A stretch of DNA of 64,000 nt from Palsa-1248 sp963737835 (GCA_963737835.1 CAVTUH010000001.1:806001-870000), one strand, 5' to 3'. Counted from the stretch's first letter, positions 26,389 to 35,490 are shown. Notes: generated by a model not told the origin, from the letters alone. Numbers and translations: made by a program.

Positions 26389-29376
26389 TCAGAAGCCCAC
26401 GTCGAGTGAAAGGAAGTAGCTGCGGGATGGCGGATACGGCGTGATCTCAATGTTTCGCAGTAGGTTCGAGTTGCCGCCGCCCGCAACCTCGGGATCCAGA
26501 CCGTTGTACCCCCTGTTGTACAAGTGTAGGAGGTTGCGGCCTTCGAGCGAGAGACGCACACTCGAGAAACGCCCGCCGGCGAGGCCAGCGAACCACTTAT
26601 TGGGCAGCGTGTAGTTGAGCGCGACCGACCGCAGCTTCACGAACCCCGCGCCCTCGATCCAGTTGTAGTCGTTCGCGTTGAACCGCTTCGCCCAGTTCGC
26701 CGCGTACGTCGAATCACCCCAGAGCGAGCCGTAGTCGTAATAAAGCTCCGTCTGGTTCATCATCGCCCCGCCTTTGTTCCACTGCACGACCGCAGTGGCG
26801 TTGAAGGGGCCGTAGTGGATCTCCTGGTTGAAATCCATCGTGAAATCAGGCATCACGTCCCCAAGCTGCGGCTGCACACCCGAGTAGGTCGCGTTGACGA
26901 TGTCGGTGACCGAACGCCCTGGAGTGACGTCGACGTAGAACACGTCGAACGACGGAACGGCCAGCGAGTTCACGACACTGTAGTTGCGGAAGTAGCTGAT
27001 CGTGCTCACGGCGGTGAATCCGTTCCGCAGCTGAATCGGCGTCGCGCTAAGCGAGATCTCGGCGCCCTGGTTCGTGAACTGACCGCCGTTCAGCCACTGG
27101 TAGCTGCTGCCACGCGACGGGCTCGTATTCGCTTCCAGCAGCAGGTTCGTGACCCGCTTCTGGTAAACCGTAAAGGTGAATTGTGCACGGGAGTGGAACA
27201 TCGTCGCATCGAAGCCCGTCTCGATCTCGGTCTCGGACTCCGGCTTGATGTTCGGATTGCCGACAATGCCGGACGTGAACTCGCCTGGCGCACCTGCGTA
27301 CGTCTGCGTCGAGTCCACCGTATAGCGCACGCCGTAGTTGGGCTGCGTCCCCGAGGCGCCGTACGCCGCCCGTACCTTGATCTCGTCGAGGAACCCGACG
27401 AACTGCGGGATGCGATACGAGGCGGCATAGTGCGGGTAGGCGTAGAACTTGTTGATGTCTCCGTCGTTTGTGGACCGTTCGGCCGTGACACCTGCAGACA
27501 CCGAGAGCCGAGAGTCGAGGAGTAGCAGTTGCTCCTGGGCATAGACCGACTGGTCGCGCGCCGCGTTGCGGTGAAAGAAGTTGGTCTGCACGGTGCCCGA
27601 CGAAGGGTTGTCCAAGCCCGCGAGCAAGTTTTGCGACACGGTCTCCGGGTTGTTGTAGTCGCGCTTCTCCCGCAGGAATCCCGCGGAGGTCGTGGCGTCG
27701 AGCCAGGAGAGACCCGTGTAGTGGTGGATCAGATTGATCGAATAGTTGATGTATGAGTTATCGGCCGTCTGCGTCGTGGACACACCTGGAAGGGCTTGCG
27801 CCTGCTCGAACTGGATATTCGATGGCGCGTAGAGCCCGTCCAGCACGTGGGCGATGTCAGCTCCGCCCAGCACGTTGACCTGCAGCGACTGGTGTTCGGT
27901 GCTGTAGGGCGTCCAGTTGATGGAGCCGCCGCCTACGAATCGTTGGATGTTCTCCGGCGTTGTCATGTCGTACGTGTCCGCGAACGGATTCGCGTTGCCG
28001 AAGTAATTACGGCCCCACGTCCCGTCGGCATTCACGTGATTGAGATTCATGAACCCCGGCGTGTACCCGAACACGTCATACGGGCTCAAACCGTTATTAT
28101 CGTTGCCCGTGATGCCTCGATTCGAGGTCGAATGGGCGTAAAACAGGTTGGCCGAGGCCGAAAGACGCGATGCGATCTGTTGCGTGAGGTTGGACCGGAT
28201 CGACTGCTTGCCGTATCCCGTGTTGAGCAGTGAGCCGTTGTCGAATTTGGAAAGGGCCGAGACGAAGTACTGCGTCTGCCCAGATGTCCCGCTCACACTG
28301 AGGTCGGTCTCGTAGGAGGCCTTGTTGCTCCCGAAAAGCGAGTTCTGATAATCCTGGTTGCCCGCGTAGATGCCCTGAATGAACGCATTGTCCGCGGCCA
28401 AGGCCGACCCTGAAGCCCCGCCTTTGACGTCATTCACGTACCATGCTTGCGCGCCCGCGAGAGTGGGGAACTGGCGGATGTTCTCTGTCGCTGCCGCCGC
28501 GAAATGGCCGACCTTCTGCGAGAAGTTCCAGGCGGCCTTCCCAGCCTTGCCTCGCTTCGTCGTGATAATGACGACGCCGGCGGATGCTTTTGATCCATAG
28601 ATCGCCGAAGCGGACGCGCCCTTGAGCACCTCGATCGACTCGATGTCCTCCGGATTGAAGTCGGCAATGCGGTTCGTGCCAAGATCAGTCCCATCCTGCT
28701 GCACTCCGCCGTCGGTCGAGAAGGTGATCGCGTTGTTGCCCGGCTCCTGCTGGTCGTTGTCGATGATCACGCCATCGACCACGTAGAGCGGCGACGCCTT
28801 GGCATTGATCGACGTGACCCCACGGATCTGGATCTGCATGCCGCCGCCAGGCTCGCCCCCGTTGTTTTGCGAGATGAGCGCACCAGGTACGAGCCCCTGG
28901 ATCGAGTTCTCGATCGTGGGCGCGGGCACCTCGTTGACCGCCTGGGTGTTGACCACCGCGACGTCGTTGGCCGAGCTCTTGGACGACACCGTCGTCGCGA
29001 CGCCCGTCACCACCTGCGCTTCGAGACGGAGCACGTCGCGTGTGAGGGTAATCGTGTAGCTCGTCTGCCCAGCCGTGAGCGGCACCGTCCTCCCGAGGAA
29101 CCCAATGCGACGGACGGTGAGGGTCTTCCCGTCGGCCGGCACTTGCAGCGTGAAGGTGCCGCTGTCCGAGCTGTTGGTGCCGACGGTCGTGCCGGTCACT
29201 TGGACCTGCGCGGTCCCAATCGGGACATTATCAGGGTCCAGAATGCGTCCTGTAACTCTGGTCTGTGCCCCTGCGCTGCTCGCGAATCCACCCGCGACAG
29301 CCGCGGCGACACAGAGTACCACGACCCGACAGTGTCCTCTGCGCCGAACGAGTCTGTGCATCGCGCTCCTCCGCAT
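26389..29376 (-). CDS. SusC/RagA-like TonB-dependent outer-membrane receptor
   Basis: This 995-residue protein has a signal peptide (cut after SSAGAQ). A carboxypeptidase-regulatory-like domain follows (TRVTGRILDPDNVPIGTAQV). The plug has PLYVVDGVIIDN and VLKGASASAIYGSKASAGVV, and the long beta-barrel ends in aromatic FLSLDVGF, as needed for outer-membrane insertion. With the SusD-like gene directly downstream it forms an importer pair energised by TonB-ExbBD, genes for which lie at 56.9-60.2 kb. The neighbouring peptidases suggest oligopeptides rather than glycans as cargo; no glycoside hydrolase is present in the run. Confidence 0.95.
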   Translation of the reverse strand: MRRSAMHRLVRRRGHCRVVVLCVAAAVAGGFASSAGAQTRVTGRILDPDNVPIGTAQVQVTGTTVGTNSSDSGTFTLQVPADGKTLTVRRIGFLGRTVPLTAGQTSYTITLTRDVLRLEAQVVTGVATTVSSKSSANDVAVVNTQAVNEVPAPTIENSIQGLVPGALISQNNGGEPGGGMQIQIRGVTSINAKASPLYVVDGVIIDNDQQEPGNNAITFSTDGGVQQDGTDLGTNRIADFNPEDIESIEVLKGASASAIYGSKASAGVVIITTKRGKAGKAAWNFSQKVGHFAAAATENIRQFPTLAGAQAWYVNDVKGGASGSALAADNAFIQGIYAGNQDYQNSLFGSNKASYETDLSVSGTSGQTQYFVSALSKFDNGSLLNTGYGKQSIRSNLTQQIASRLSASANLFYAHSTSNRGITGNDNNGLSPYDVFGYTPGFMNLNHVNADGTWGRNYFGNANPFADTYDMTTPENIQRFVGGGSINWTPYSTEHQSLQVNVLGGADIAHVLDGLYAPSNIQFEQAQALPGVSTTQTADNSYINYSINLIHHYTGLSWLDATTSAGFLREKRDYNNPETVSQNLLAGLDNPSSGTVQTNFFHRNAARDQSVYAQEQLLLLDSRLSVSAGVTAERSTNDGDINKFYAYPHYAASYRIPQFVGFLDEIKVRAAYGASGTQPNYGVRYTVDSTQTYAGAPGEFTSGIVGNPNIKPESETEIETGFDATMFHSRAQFTFTVYQKRVTNLLLEANTSPSRGSSYQWLNGGQFTNQGAEISLSATPIQLRNGFTAVSTISYFRNYSVVNSLAVPSFDVFYVDVTPGRSVTDIVNATYSGVQPQLGDVMPDFTMDFNQEIHYGPFNATAVVQWNKGGAMMNQTELYYDYGSLWGDSTYAANWAKRFNANDYNWIEGAGFVKLRSVALNYTLPNKWFAGLAGGRFSSVRLSLEGRNLLHLYNRGYNGLDPEVAGGGNSNLLRNIEITPYPPSRSYFLSLDVGF

Positions 29377-29450
29377 GAACGTCTGCGCCGGGCACCATGT
29401 CGGTCAGTCGAATCAACCGGGTGCACGGCGTATGAATGCCGAAGGGCGCC

Positions 29451-29502
29451 AAGGTACGGAGACTGCGACCTATGTCAAGCCGTGTCACGCAGTGATCGTG
29501 AC
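29451..29502 (-). promoter_or_regulatory. Candidate promoter and dyad upstream of the SusC gene
   Basis: On the minus strand TTGACA (29478-29473) is followed after 16 bases by TACCTT (29456-29451), a good -35 and fair -10, 75 bases before the SusC start. Just upstream, GTCACG-N7-CGTGAC (29484-29502) forms a dyad that could bind a regulator. Binding is inferred. Confidence 0.45.
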
Positions 29503-29562
29503 CGCGTAAGGACTACATAAAGGCCCTATAGCGTTCGTGTCACGGCGAACCGGCACGCCGTC

Positions 29563-30135
29563 CTATTTTTTGGGACGCACCGCAACCGCCGACGGGCGTT
29601 CGTCTTCCGGCAATGCGGCCACGCCAAACGCTTGTCGGAGCGCGTCGGAGCTCTCGCGCAGATATCCGCCGAAGCGTTCGCCTGCCGTCGCCAACTCGGT
29701 TGGCGTGGGGTCGAGGCGACCCGAAAAGCCCAGCAACACGCGCGCGAGCTTGGTGCTCGCGCCCTCGCGCCCATCCTTTTCAGCCAGCGCGTCGGTGTAG
29801 GCGGCGAGCCGCGTGTTGAATTGCCGCGCCGCGATCTCTCGACGGTCGCCAGCCACACGGGAATCTCGTCGCCAGGCACGCTCCAGGGCGGCCGAGACGA
29901 GCGACGCCGTACGGTCGTCGAGCGCGTCACGCCGCGCGGCGAGTAAGCCCGCGGCACACCGCGCGTACCGCAACTCCCACCGCGCGTGGTCCTCGTCGCC
30001 AGCCGTCCCGCTTTCTGTCAGCCAACGGACATCGGACGCCGATGGTTCCGCCAGCAGCGTCGCAACGTACGCCGTCGCCTGTGCGCGACGCGCGCGGTCC
30101 GCTTGCCAACTCCGCATGAAGTCGGGCTTCAGCAC
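29563..30135 (-). CDS. Hypothetical soluble helical protein
   Basis: This is a 190-residue Ala/Arg-rich protein with no signal peptide or membrane segment and no motif I recognise. It reads as mostly helical (QATAYVATLLAEPSASDVRW, LVSAALERAWRRDSRVAG). The GTG start at 30135 is arguable; an ATG six codons later (30117) is possible. It lies 36 bases after the Rrf2 regulator on the same strand, so the two may be cotranscribed. Codon use resembles that of its neighbours. Confidence 0.6.
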   Translation of the reverse strand: MLKPDFMRSWQADRARRAQATAYVATLLAEPSASDVRWLTESGTAGDEDHARWELRYARCAAGLLAARRDALDDRTASLVSAALERAWRRDSRVAGDRREIAARQFNTRLAAYTDALAEKDGREGASTKLARVLLGFSGRLDPTPTELATAGERFGGYLRESSDALRQAFGVAALPEDERPSAVAVRPKK

Positions 30136-30171
30136 GCGACAGTGGACGCGCGCCGGGCGCTGGCCAGCCGC

Positions 30172-30627
30172 CTACGCCTGCAGGACCGGGAGGCCAACCC
30201 GCTGTCGGACTACGGCCTCCTCGTCCAGGAGGTCCGACAGGTGCACGCCTTCCAGCACGTCATCGATCTTTTGCTGGAGGAGCACCCACACCGGCCGGAT
30301 GCTGCAATTGTGCGAGGCCGAGCAGCGCTCTTCTTCGACCGGGTGACTGACACAATGCAGGTCGAAGGTCGCTCCCTCGGACGCCGCAATGAGCTCACGA
30401 ACCGAGATCAACTCCGCGGGCCGCGCCAGCACGTAGCCACCATGCGCGCCTCGTGTGCTGCGCACCACATCCGCCCGTCGAAGGCGCAATAGGATCTGCT
30501 CCACGTAGTCGGCCGGCAGCCGCTCCAGCGTCGCCAACTCCCGACCGGTCACGGGGCCTTCGGACGCGCGCCTGGCCAAGTGCAGAGCACAAATCAGCCC
30601 GTACTCGGCCCAGGTCGTAATGCGCAT
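30172..30627 (-). CDS. Rrf2-family transcriptional regulator with iron-sulfur ligands (IscR-like)
   Basis: This 151-residue protein begins MRITTWAEYGLICALHLA, the Rrf2 winged helix, followed by the recognition region and GAHGGYVLARP wing. Cys92, Cys102 and Cys108 (CVSHPVEEERCSASHNC) are placed like the three [2Fe-2S] ligands of IscR, with a slightly wider first gap. It should sense iron-sulfur, redox or nitric-oxide status. Its targets are unknown. No isc or suf operon adjoins it; an IscA-type gene lies 17 kb away. Confidence 0.88.
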   Translation of the reverse strand: MRITTWAEYGLICALHLARRASEGPVTGRELATLERLPADYVEQILLRLRRADVVRSTRGAHGGYVLARPAELISVRELIAASEGATFDLHCVSHPVEEERCSASHNCSIRPVWVLLQQKIDDVLEGVHLSDLLDEEAVVRQRVGLPVLQA

Positions 30628-30771
30628 GTCTGCAGGTTAGGGTCCGCGGCTCGCAACTGCAAGAGGCTGGCGTCCTTAGGCGCTCCCGCGCCTCTCAAAA
30701 CGTGCCCGGAGAGCGCCGCGAGCCGACCGTACAGGCCTCTGGCTCGGTGTCCCGGGGCGACTGCTGCGGCC

Positions 30772-32271
30772 CTACTTCCGGCGTGGCCGTCCCTTGCCAG
30801 CGCCGACCACTTCCCGCGCCGGCTTCCGCGTGCCACTAGAGGACGCCGACGGAGTCTTCTTCTTTGGTGATGCACCCGGTACACCGATCTCCGTCATCTT
30901 CCGCAGGTCCAGCACGTCTTCGATGTCCGCAGGTGGGAGCACGTGCTCCCGCCGGACGAGGTCGCGGATGAGCACGTTTTCCGTCACGGATTGCTTGCTC
31001 AACTCAGCGGCGCGCGCGTAGCCGATCTGCGGCGCCAACGCCGTGGCGAGCGCAGCGGATCGCTCCACCCAGTACGCGGCCTGCTCGCGGTTCGCCTCCA
31101 GCCCCTCGATGCTTCGCGTCGCAAGCACATGCATTGCCGCGGTCAGGATCTGGCCGGCGAGCAACACGTTGTACGCGATCACGGGCATCATGACGTTGAG
31201 CTCGAGCTGGCCGTGTTCTGCAGCAGCCGCTACGCAGGCGTCGCATCCGATCACCTGAAAGCAGACTTGATTGACCATCTCCGGGACCGAGGGATTCACC
31301 TTGCCCGGCATGATGGACGATCCCGGCTGAACGGCGGGCAGCCGAATCTCGTCGAGACCCGTGCGCGGACCACTCGCGAGCAGGCGCAGATCGCTGGCGA
31401 TCTTGCTGAGATCCAGCGCGAGCACACGCAGTTGGGCACTGTACCCCGCGACGTCGCCCATGCTCTGCATGAGCTGGATGCGGTCGCCCCCCTCTCGCAG
31501 ATCCAGACCCGAGATGTCGCGGAGGTACTGCACCATCAGCTTCGGATATTGCGGCTCGACGTTGACTCCGGTCCCGACCGCGCTGCCGCCAATCCCCAAG
31601 TCACGCAGGAAGTCCGCGGCCAGCTCGATACGACGCAGACCGCGCTCGATCGAGCCGGCGTACGCGCGCATCTCCTGGCCGAGTCGAATCGGCATGGCGT
31701 CCTGCAGGTGCGTGCGCCCAGCCTTTACGACGTCATCGGTCGCCAGCGCTTGATGACGAAAGGCCTTCGCGAGCTCGGTGCCCGCCGCGACGAGACTGTC
31801 CAGCTGCGCGAGACACGCGAGCCTGATCGCCGTCGGGATCACATCGTTCGTCGACTGCGCCATGTTGACGTGGTCGTTCGGATGCACGCGCTCGTAGCTG
31901 CCGCGCGCATGGCCGAGCAACTCGTTGGCGCGGTTCGCAATCACCTCGTTCACGTTCATGTTGTGCGACGTGCCCGCGCCGGCCTGGAACACGTCCACGA
32001 CGAAGTGCTCGCGATGCTTGCCGGCGAGGATCTCATCGGCTGCCCGGACGATCGCGTCGGCGCGCTCGGCGTCGAGCCGTCCGGTCTCGCGGTGCACGAG
32101 CGCGGCCGCCTTCTTGATCCATGTCGTGGCGGTCACAAACACCGGCAGCGCGGTCAGCCCACTGATCGGAAAGTTCTGCCGGGCTCGTTCTGTCTGGACT
32201 CCGTACAGTGCGTCGTCCGGGACCGCGACCGAACCGAGTGGATCGCGCTCGCTCCTAGTCCGTGTGGCCAT
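30772..32271 (-). CDS. aspA: Aspartate ammonia-lyase (aspartase/fumarase superfamily)
   Basis: This 499-residue enzyme of the fumarase/aspartase fold has the signature GSSIMPGKVNPSVPE (flexible catalytic loop with Ser), VVDVFQAGAGTSHNMNVNEV and HPNDHVNMAQSTND. The N-terminus DPLGSVAVPDDALYGVQTERA is closer to aspartases than to class II fumarases, but the two cannot be separated with certainty by eye. It would deaminate aspartate to fumarate, linking peptide catabolism to the TCA cycle. A Lys/Arg/Ser-rich tail of about 30 residues (SPKKKTPSASSSGTRKP) is an unusual addition. Confidence 0.82.
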   Translation of the reverse strand: MATRTRSERDPLGSVAVPDDALYGVQTERARQNFPISGLTALPVFVTATTWIKKAAALVHRETGRLDAERADAIVRAADEILAGKHREHFVVDVFQAGAGTSHNMNVNEVIANRANELLGHARGSYERVHPNDHVNMAQSTNDVIPTAIRLACLAQLDSLVAAGTELAKAFRHQALATDDVVKAGRTHLQDAMPIRLGQEMRAYAGSIERGLRRIELAADFLRDLGIGGSAVGTGVNVEPQYPKLMVQYLRDISGLDLREGGDRIQLMQSMGDVAGYSAQLRVLALDLSKIASDLRLLASGPRTGLDEIRLPAVQPGSSIMPGKVNPSVPEMVNQVCFQVIGCDACVAAAAEHGQLELNVMMPVIAYNVLLAGQILTAAMHVLATRSIEGLEANREQAAYWVERSAALATALAPQIGYARAAELSKQSVTENVLIRDLVRREHVLPPADIEDVLDLRKMTEIGVPGASPKKKTPSASSSGTRKPAREVVGAGKGRPRRK

Positions 32272-32279
32272 ACCGTAAT

Positions 32280-32750
32280 CTATCCCTTTTGTGTGATTGC
32301 TCGCGCGGCGAGGATGAGTACGAGCAGCGCCGCCAACATCGCGAGGCTAAGGAGTCCCACGCTCACGCCGTGTAACCGGCCGAAGGCCATGCGAAGCGGC
32401 GCGTCTGGTGCGAGTGCATCGATTGGCCCGCCCGCTGCGTTGCGCAGCCGGTCGATGCGCGGAGTCACGACGAATTGTGCAGCGGCGCAGCTGGCAACCC
32501 AGACGACGGACCCCGTCATTCGAATGGCCGCCCCAGCCGCCGTCGGGCCCATGGCATCGAGTACCGTGTTCACGATTGCGATGACGCATCCCGAGAGGAA
32601 AACCGCCGGGAGTACGCGGCCCACGAGCGCCCCTGCCAGCGTGCGGGACGGCAGGGTCGCGAACGCGGCCGGCGCGACAACGGTTGCGACGATGATGGCC
32701 GCTCCGAGCCAGAGGGCGGAGAGCAGGGCGATTGTGAGGTGACGGCTCAC
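32280..32750 (-). CDS. Small four-helix membrane protein, DUF4149-like
   Basis: This 156-residue protein has four hydrophobic helices (LTIALLSALWLGAAIIVATVV, RVLPAVFLSGCVIAIVNTVL, MTGSVVWVASCAAAQFVV, GLLSLAMLAALLVLILAA). The pattern, with an early ALWLG and VTPRID between helices three and four, fits the DUF4149/TMEM205-like family of unknown function. I chose GTG at 32750; longer frames run into the repeat at 32775. It ends nine bases before the aspartase start region. Confidence 0.65.
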   Translation of the reverse strand: MSRHLTIALLSALWLGAAIIVATVVAPAAFATLPSRTLAGALVGRVLPAVFLSGCVIAIVNTVLDAMGPTAAGAAIRMTGSVVWVASCAAAQFVVTPRIDRLRNAAGGPIDALAPDAPLRMAFGRLHGVSVGLLSLAMLAALLVLILAARAITQKG

Positions 32751-32774
32751 GGGACGCCTACGATGCGTGAGGAC

Positions 32775-32941
32775 CGGCGGGTAGGGGCGACGCAATGCGT
32801 CGCCCGCCGTTCGGGGCGCCACCGAATCGCGCCGTTGGCGCAACCACACCGAATGTCCGCACGTTGGCGTTCGGGCGCCACCGAATCGCGGGTTGCATTG
32901 CCGCACCGTAGGGCGACGCATTGCGTCGCCCCTACCCGCCG
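32775..32941. repeat. Foldback element with perfect 31-bp terminal arms, each itself palindromic
   Basis: Positions 32775-32805 and 32911-32941 are exact reverse complements. Each arm contains GCGACGCAATGCGTCGC, so each arm can also fold alone, allowing a cruciform. Between the arms, a segment TTCGGGGCGCCACCGAATCG is nearly repeated twice in direct orientation (near 32811 and 32870). The arms match those at 51140-51279. It sits between the metallo-hydrolase gene and the DUF4149-like gene. Confidence 0.9.
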
Positions 32942-32965
32942 GGTCCCTGACCCCATCGTTCTGCC

Positions 32966-33616
32966 CTACTTCCTCGTCTGCGTCAGCACTCGTGCGGCGC
33001 CCGACAGGAAGGGATTGCTCCGCAGCTCGCGGGCGACGGTGGTCGATGCACCGTGTCCCGGATGAATCGCCAATCGCTCAGGCAGCGCGGCAGCCCGAGC
33101 GAGGGACTCCTGCATCGCGGCCGGATCGCTGAGCGGAAGGTCCGTGCGCCCGATCGAGCCCGCGAATATGAGATCGCCGCCCAGCACGAGGTCATCTCCC
33201 ACGAATAACACGTGGCCCGGCGCATGGCCGGGCACATGCATCACCTCGAACGCCGCCGTCCCCACCCGGAGTGCCTGCCCTTCAGCCAACGGCGCGTCCG
33301 GACGCGGCGGTCGCTCGAACGGGATGTTGTACATCCGCGCCACCGACTCGCCCGCGGCATACACTGGCTCATCGAGCGGGTGCAGCAGGATCGGAACGTC
33401 GTGCACGCGCCGCAGGGCGGCAATCGCCCCAATGTGGTCCACATGCGCGTGCGTGAGCCAGATCGCCTCGAGCGTAGCGCCCGACCGGCGGAGGACTTCC
33501 AGCAACCGGTCGCCTTCAGCACCCGGGTCGACGAAGACCGCTTTGTTGGTGGTCTCGTCGACGACCAGATAGGCGTTCTCCTGAAATGGTCCGACGGTTG
33601 TCGCTGTGACAATCAT
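32966..33616 (-). CDS. Metallo-beta-lactamase-fold hydrolase, glyoxalase II-like
   Basis: This 216-residue cytoplasmic protein has the zinc motif THAHVDHIGA, then HVPGHAPGH, GGDLIFAGSIGRTDLP and a final HPGHG, the usual binuclear set of the glyoxalase II/YcbL group. The substrate is probably a thioester such as S-lactoylglutathione or an analogue. The length is close to the short YcbL type, which lacks the C-terminal glutathione domain. The ATG overlaps the trxB stop in ATGA. Confidence 0.88.
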   Translation of the reverse strand: MIVTATTVGPFQENAYLVVDETTNKAVFVDPGAEGDRLLEVLRRSGATLEAIWLTHAHVDHIGAIAALRRVHDVPILLHPLDEPVYAAGESVARMYNIPFERPPRPDAPLAEGQALRVGTAAFEVMHVPGHAPGHVLFVGDDLVLGGDLIFAGSIGRTDLPLSDPAAMQESLARAAALPERLAIHPGHGASTTVARELRSNPFLSGAARVLTQTRK

Positions 33617-34633
33617 ACCGCGTACCCTCCCGTTCCTACGATCACTGGCTCCACGCTCGGCGGGTTCCCCCGCCGGCCGGTCAAGTATTTCTCTGCAGCG
33701 ATGGCCGCAGTCGTCGCGTCACCCGCAGCCGTCGTGACCTGCCGGGTGAGCTGCGCACGCACGTCCCCGGCGGCGAACAACCCCGGGAGCGACGTCTGCA
33801 TGTTGGTGTCGGTGATCAGATACCCCATGTCATCGTGATCGACGTGTGCCTCGACGATCCCGGTGTTCGGTCGAAAGCCGACGAAGATGAAAATCCCTGT
33901 CGCGGCGAGATCTACGTCGGCGCCGGTCTTGAGGTTGTGCAGGCGAAGCTGGTGTACGAGCCCGTTGGAGTCGCCCACGATCTCGCGGACGACCGTATCC
34001 CAGAATGACCTCGATCTTGGGATTGGCGAACAATCGCTGCTGCAGAATCTTGGATGCACGGAGCTCGCCGCGGCGGTGAATGAGATACACCTTCTCGGCG
34101 TACCGCGTCAGGAAGTCGCTCTCCTCGACCGCGGCGTCGCCACCGCCCACGACCGCAATCGTGTGGCCCTTGAAGAAGGCGCCATCGCAGATCGCGCAGT
34201 ACGAGACCCCTTTGCCGGCATACTGCTCTTCGCCAGGCACGCCGAGGCGGATCGGGGTGCCGCCGGAGGTCACAATCACGGTGGGCGCGTGGAACCGCTC
34301 GCCGCCCTCAGTCTCGACGTCGAACGTCCCGTCGGGCCGCTTGCGCACAGTAGTCACAGTAGTGAACGGACGGATCTCCGCGCCGAACTTGCGCGCATGA
34401 CTCTCGAAGAGCTCCGCGAGCTTTGCTCCGTCAATGTGCTCGAAGCCCGGATAATCCTCGATCGTCTCCGTCTTCAAGAGCTCCCCACCCGGCGCCAAGA
34501 GCTCCAGCACCACCGTGCGCAACATGGAGCGCCCGGCGTACAGCGCCGCGGTCAGCCCAGCCGGACCTGCTCCGACGATAATGAGATCGTATTCAGTCGA
34601 TGCTTCCACCGTTCTCTCCATCACCGGCGCCAA
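33613..34633 (-). CDS. trxB: Thioredoxin reductase, frame broken by a one-base insertion
   Basis: This is an NADPH-dependent flavoprotein reducing thioredoxin. The first frame has the FAD motif DLIIVGAGPAGLTAALYA, the redox pair CAICDGAFF and the NADPH motif VVGGGDAAVEE, up to NPKIEVI. The second frame continues WDTVVREIVGDSNGLV and FVGFRPNTGI to the FAD-binding end PGLFAAGDVRAQLTRQ. Removing one T from the coding GTCATTCTGG (plus-strand GAAT at 34003-34006) joins them. Corrected length is about 339 residues, slightly long for TrxB. The start region is uncertain (ATG 34633 or ATG 34621). Confidence 0.92.
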
Positions 34634-35490
34634 TCGTAACCACGCTCAACGCGCCGTGACAGTGGGATACCGTCCCGACGACCAGGTCCACAGGCCTGCG
34701 CCGCGGTGCTTCTCGAATCAGTACATCTCGCCTGGACCGCAGTCGCAGTGTCGAACATTCCGACGCCGTAAGCCCGGTGTGTACAGTGAAAGATAACGGG
34801 CCCGGCCAACGGCTGGCCGGCGGTGCGCGCTGCTGCGACGTAGGACTGCACGGCAGCCGGCATCGTCCACCACCGCGGGCCGCGCGTCTTGGGACAGGTG
34901 GCCGGCTCGATGCAATTCACTGGACACACCCATTCCGCAAAGCTCACATACCGCGTGCCGTCGGGCGCGCTGCGCTGCCACGGCATGTCCGGCAGTGGTG
35001 CGACGGGCCGCGTCTCGACCACGCGATGCGGCCAATGCAGCTTTGCGCGCGCGAGTATCCACTCGAACATGAGATGGGGCATGAGCGGCGAGGGCACGAT
35101 GGCATCCGCCGACGCTGCGTCGGGATCCGCGCATGCGGATCCGAGATATTCCCTGAAGAACGAATCCCAGTCGGTGGTCGCGAGTTCCACACCCGGCGTT
35201 GTCGTCTCGCCCGCGCCGAGACTGCGACCGACCGCGCACGATGGATCCCGATCGACAACAGTGACCCGCTTCCACGTCAGTGCACCCGCAGCGCGCGCGC
35301 GGCCCAGTTGACGCACGTAGTAGCTCCCGTAGCATCCGCCCCCAACCACCACGATGGTACCGTAGTGCTGCGGCTCGGCGTCCGGGCCTCTCGCGCGCGG
35401 CACGGCCTCCTGCTCAGCGCCGAGTGGACCAAGCGCCGCCCCCGACGCCAAAAGGCTCCGCTGGTCAAGTCCTGACACGGCGCCCACCAT
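34621..35490 (-). CDS. Rossmann-fold protein with a Cys-rich motif, function unknown; C-terminus uncertain
   Basis: The protein shows IVVVGGGCYGSYYVRQL, a dinucleotide-binding start near residue 46, then RVTVVDRDPSCAVG. A later VCPVNCIEPATCPKTRGPRW spaces Cys like an iron-sulfur or zinc site. Before the Rossmann strand there are about 45 residues of low quality, so the true start may be later than ATG 35490. After GVGMFD the frame loses typical codon bias. Another frame ends EKHRGAGLWTWSSGRYPTV with strong GC third positions and stops at 34646. One or two one-base insertions (GAAT at 34715-34718 is one candidate) may have scrambled the end. I do not recognise the family. Confidence 0.6.
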   Translation of the reverse strand: MVGAVSGLDQRSLLASGAALGPLGAEQEAVPRARGPDAEPQHYGTIVVVGGGCYGSYYVRQLGRARAAGALTWKRVTVVDRDPSCAVGRSLGAGETTTPGVELATTDWDSFFREYLGSACADPDAASADAIVPSPLMPHLMFEWILARAKLHWPHRVVETRPVAPLPDMPWQRSAPDGTRYVSFAEWVCPVNCIEPATCPKTRGPRWWTMPAAVQSYVAAARTAGQPLAGPVIFHCTHRAYGVGMFDTATAVQARCTDSRSTAAQACGPGRRDGIPLSRRVERGYDWRR

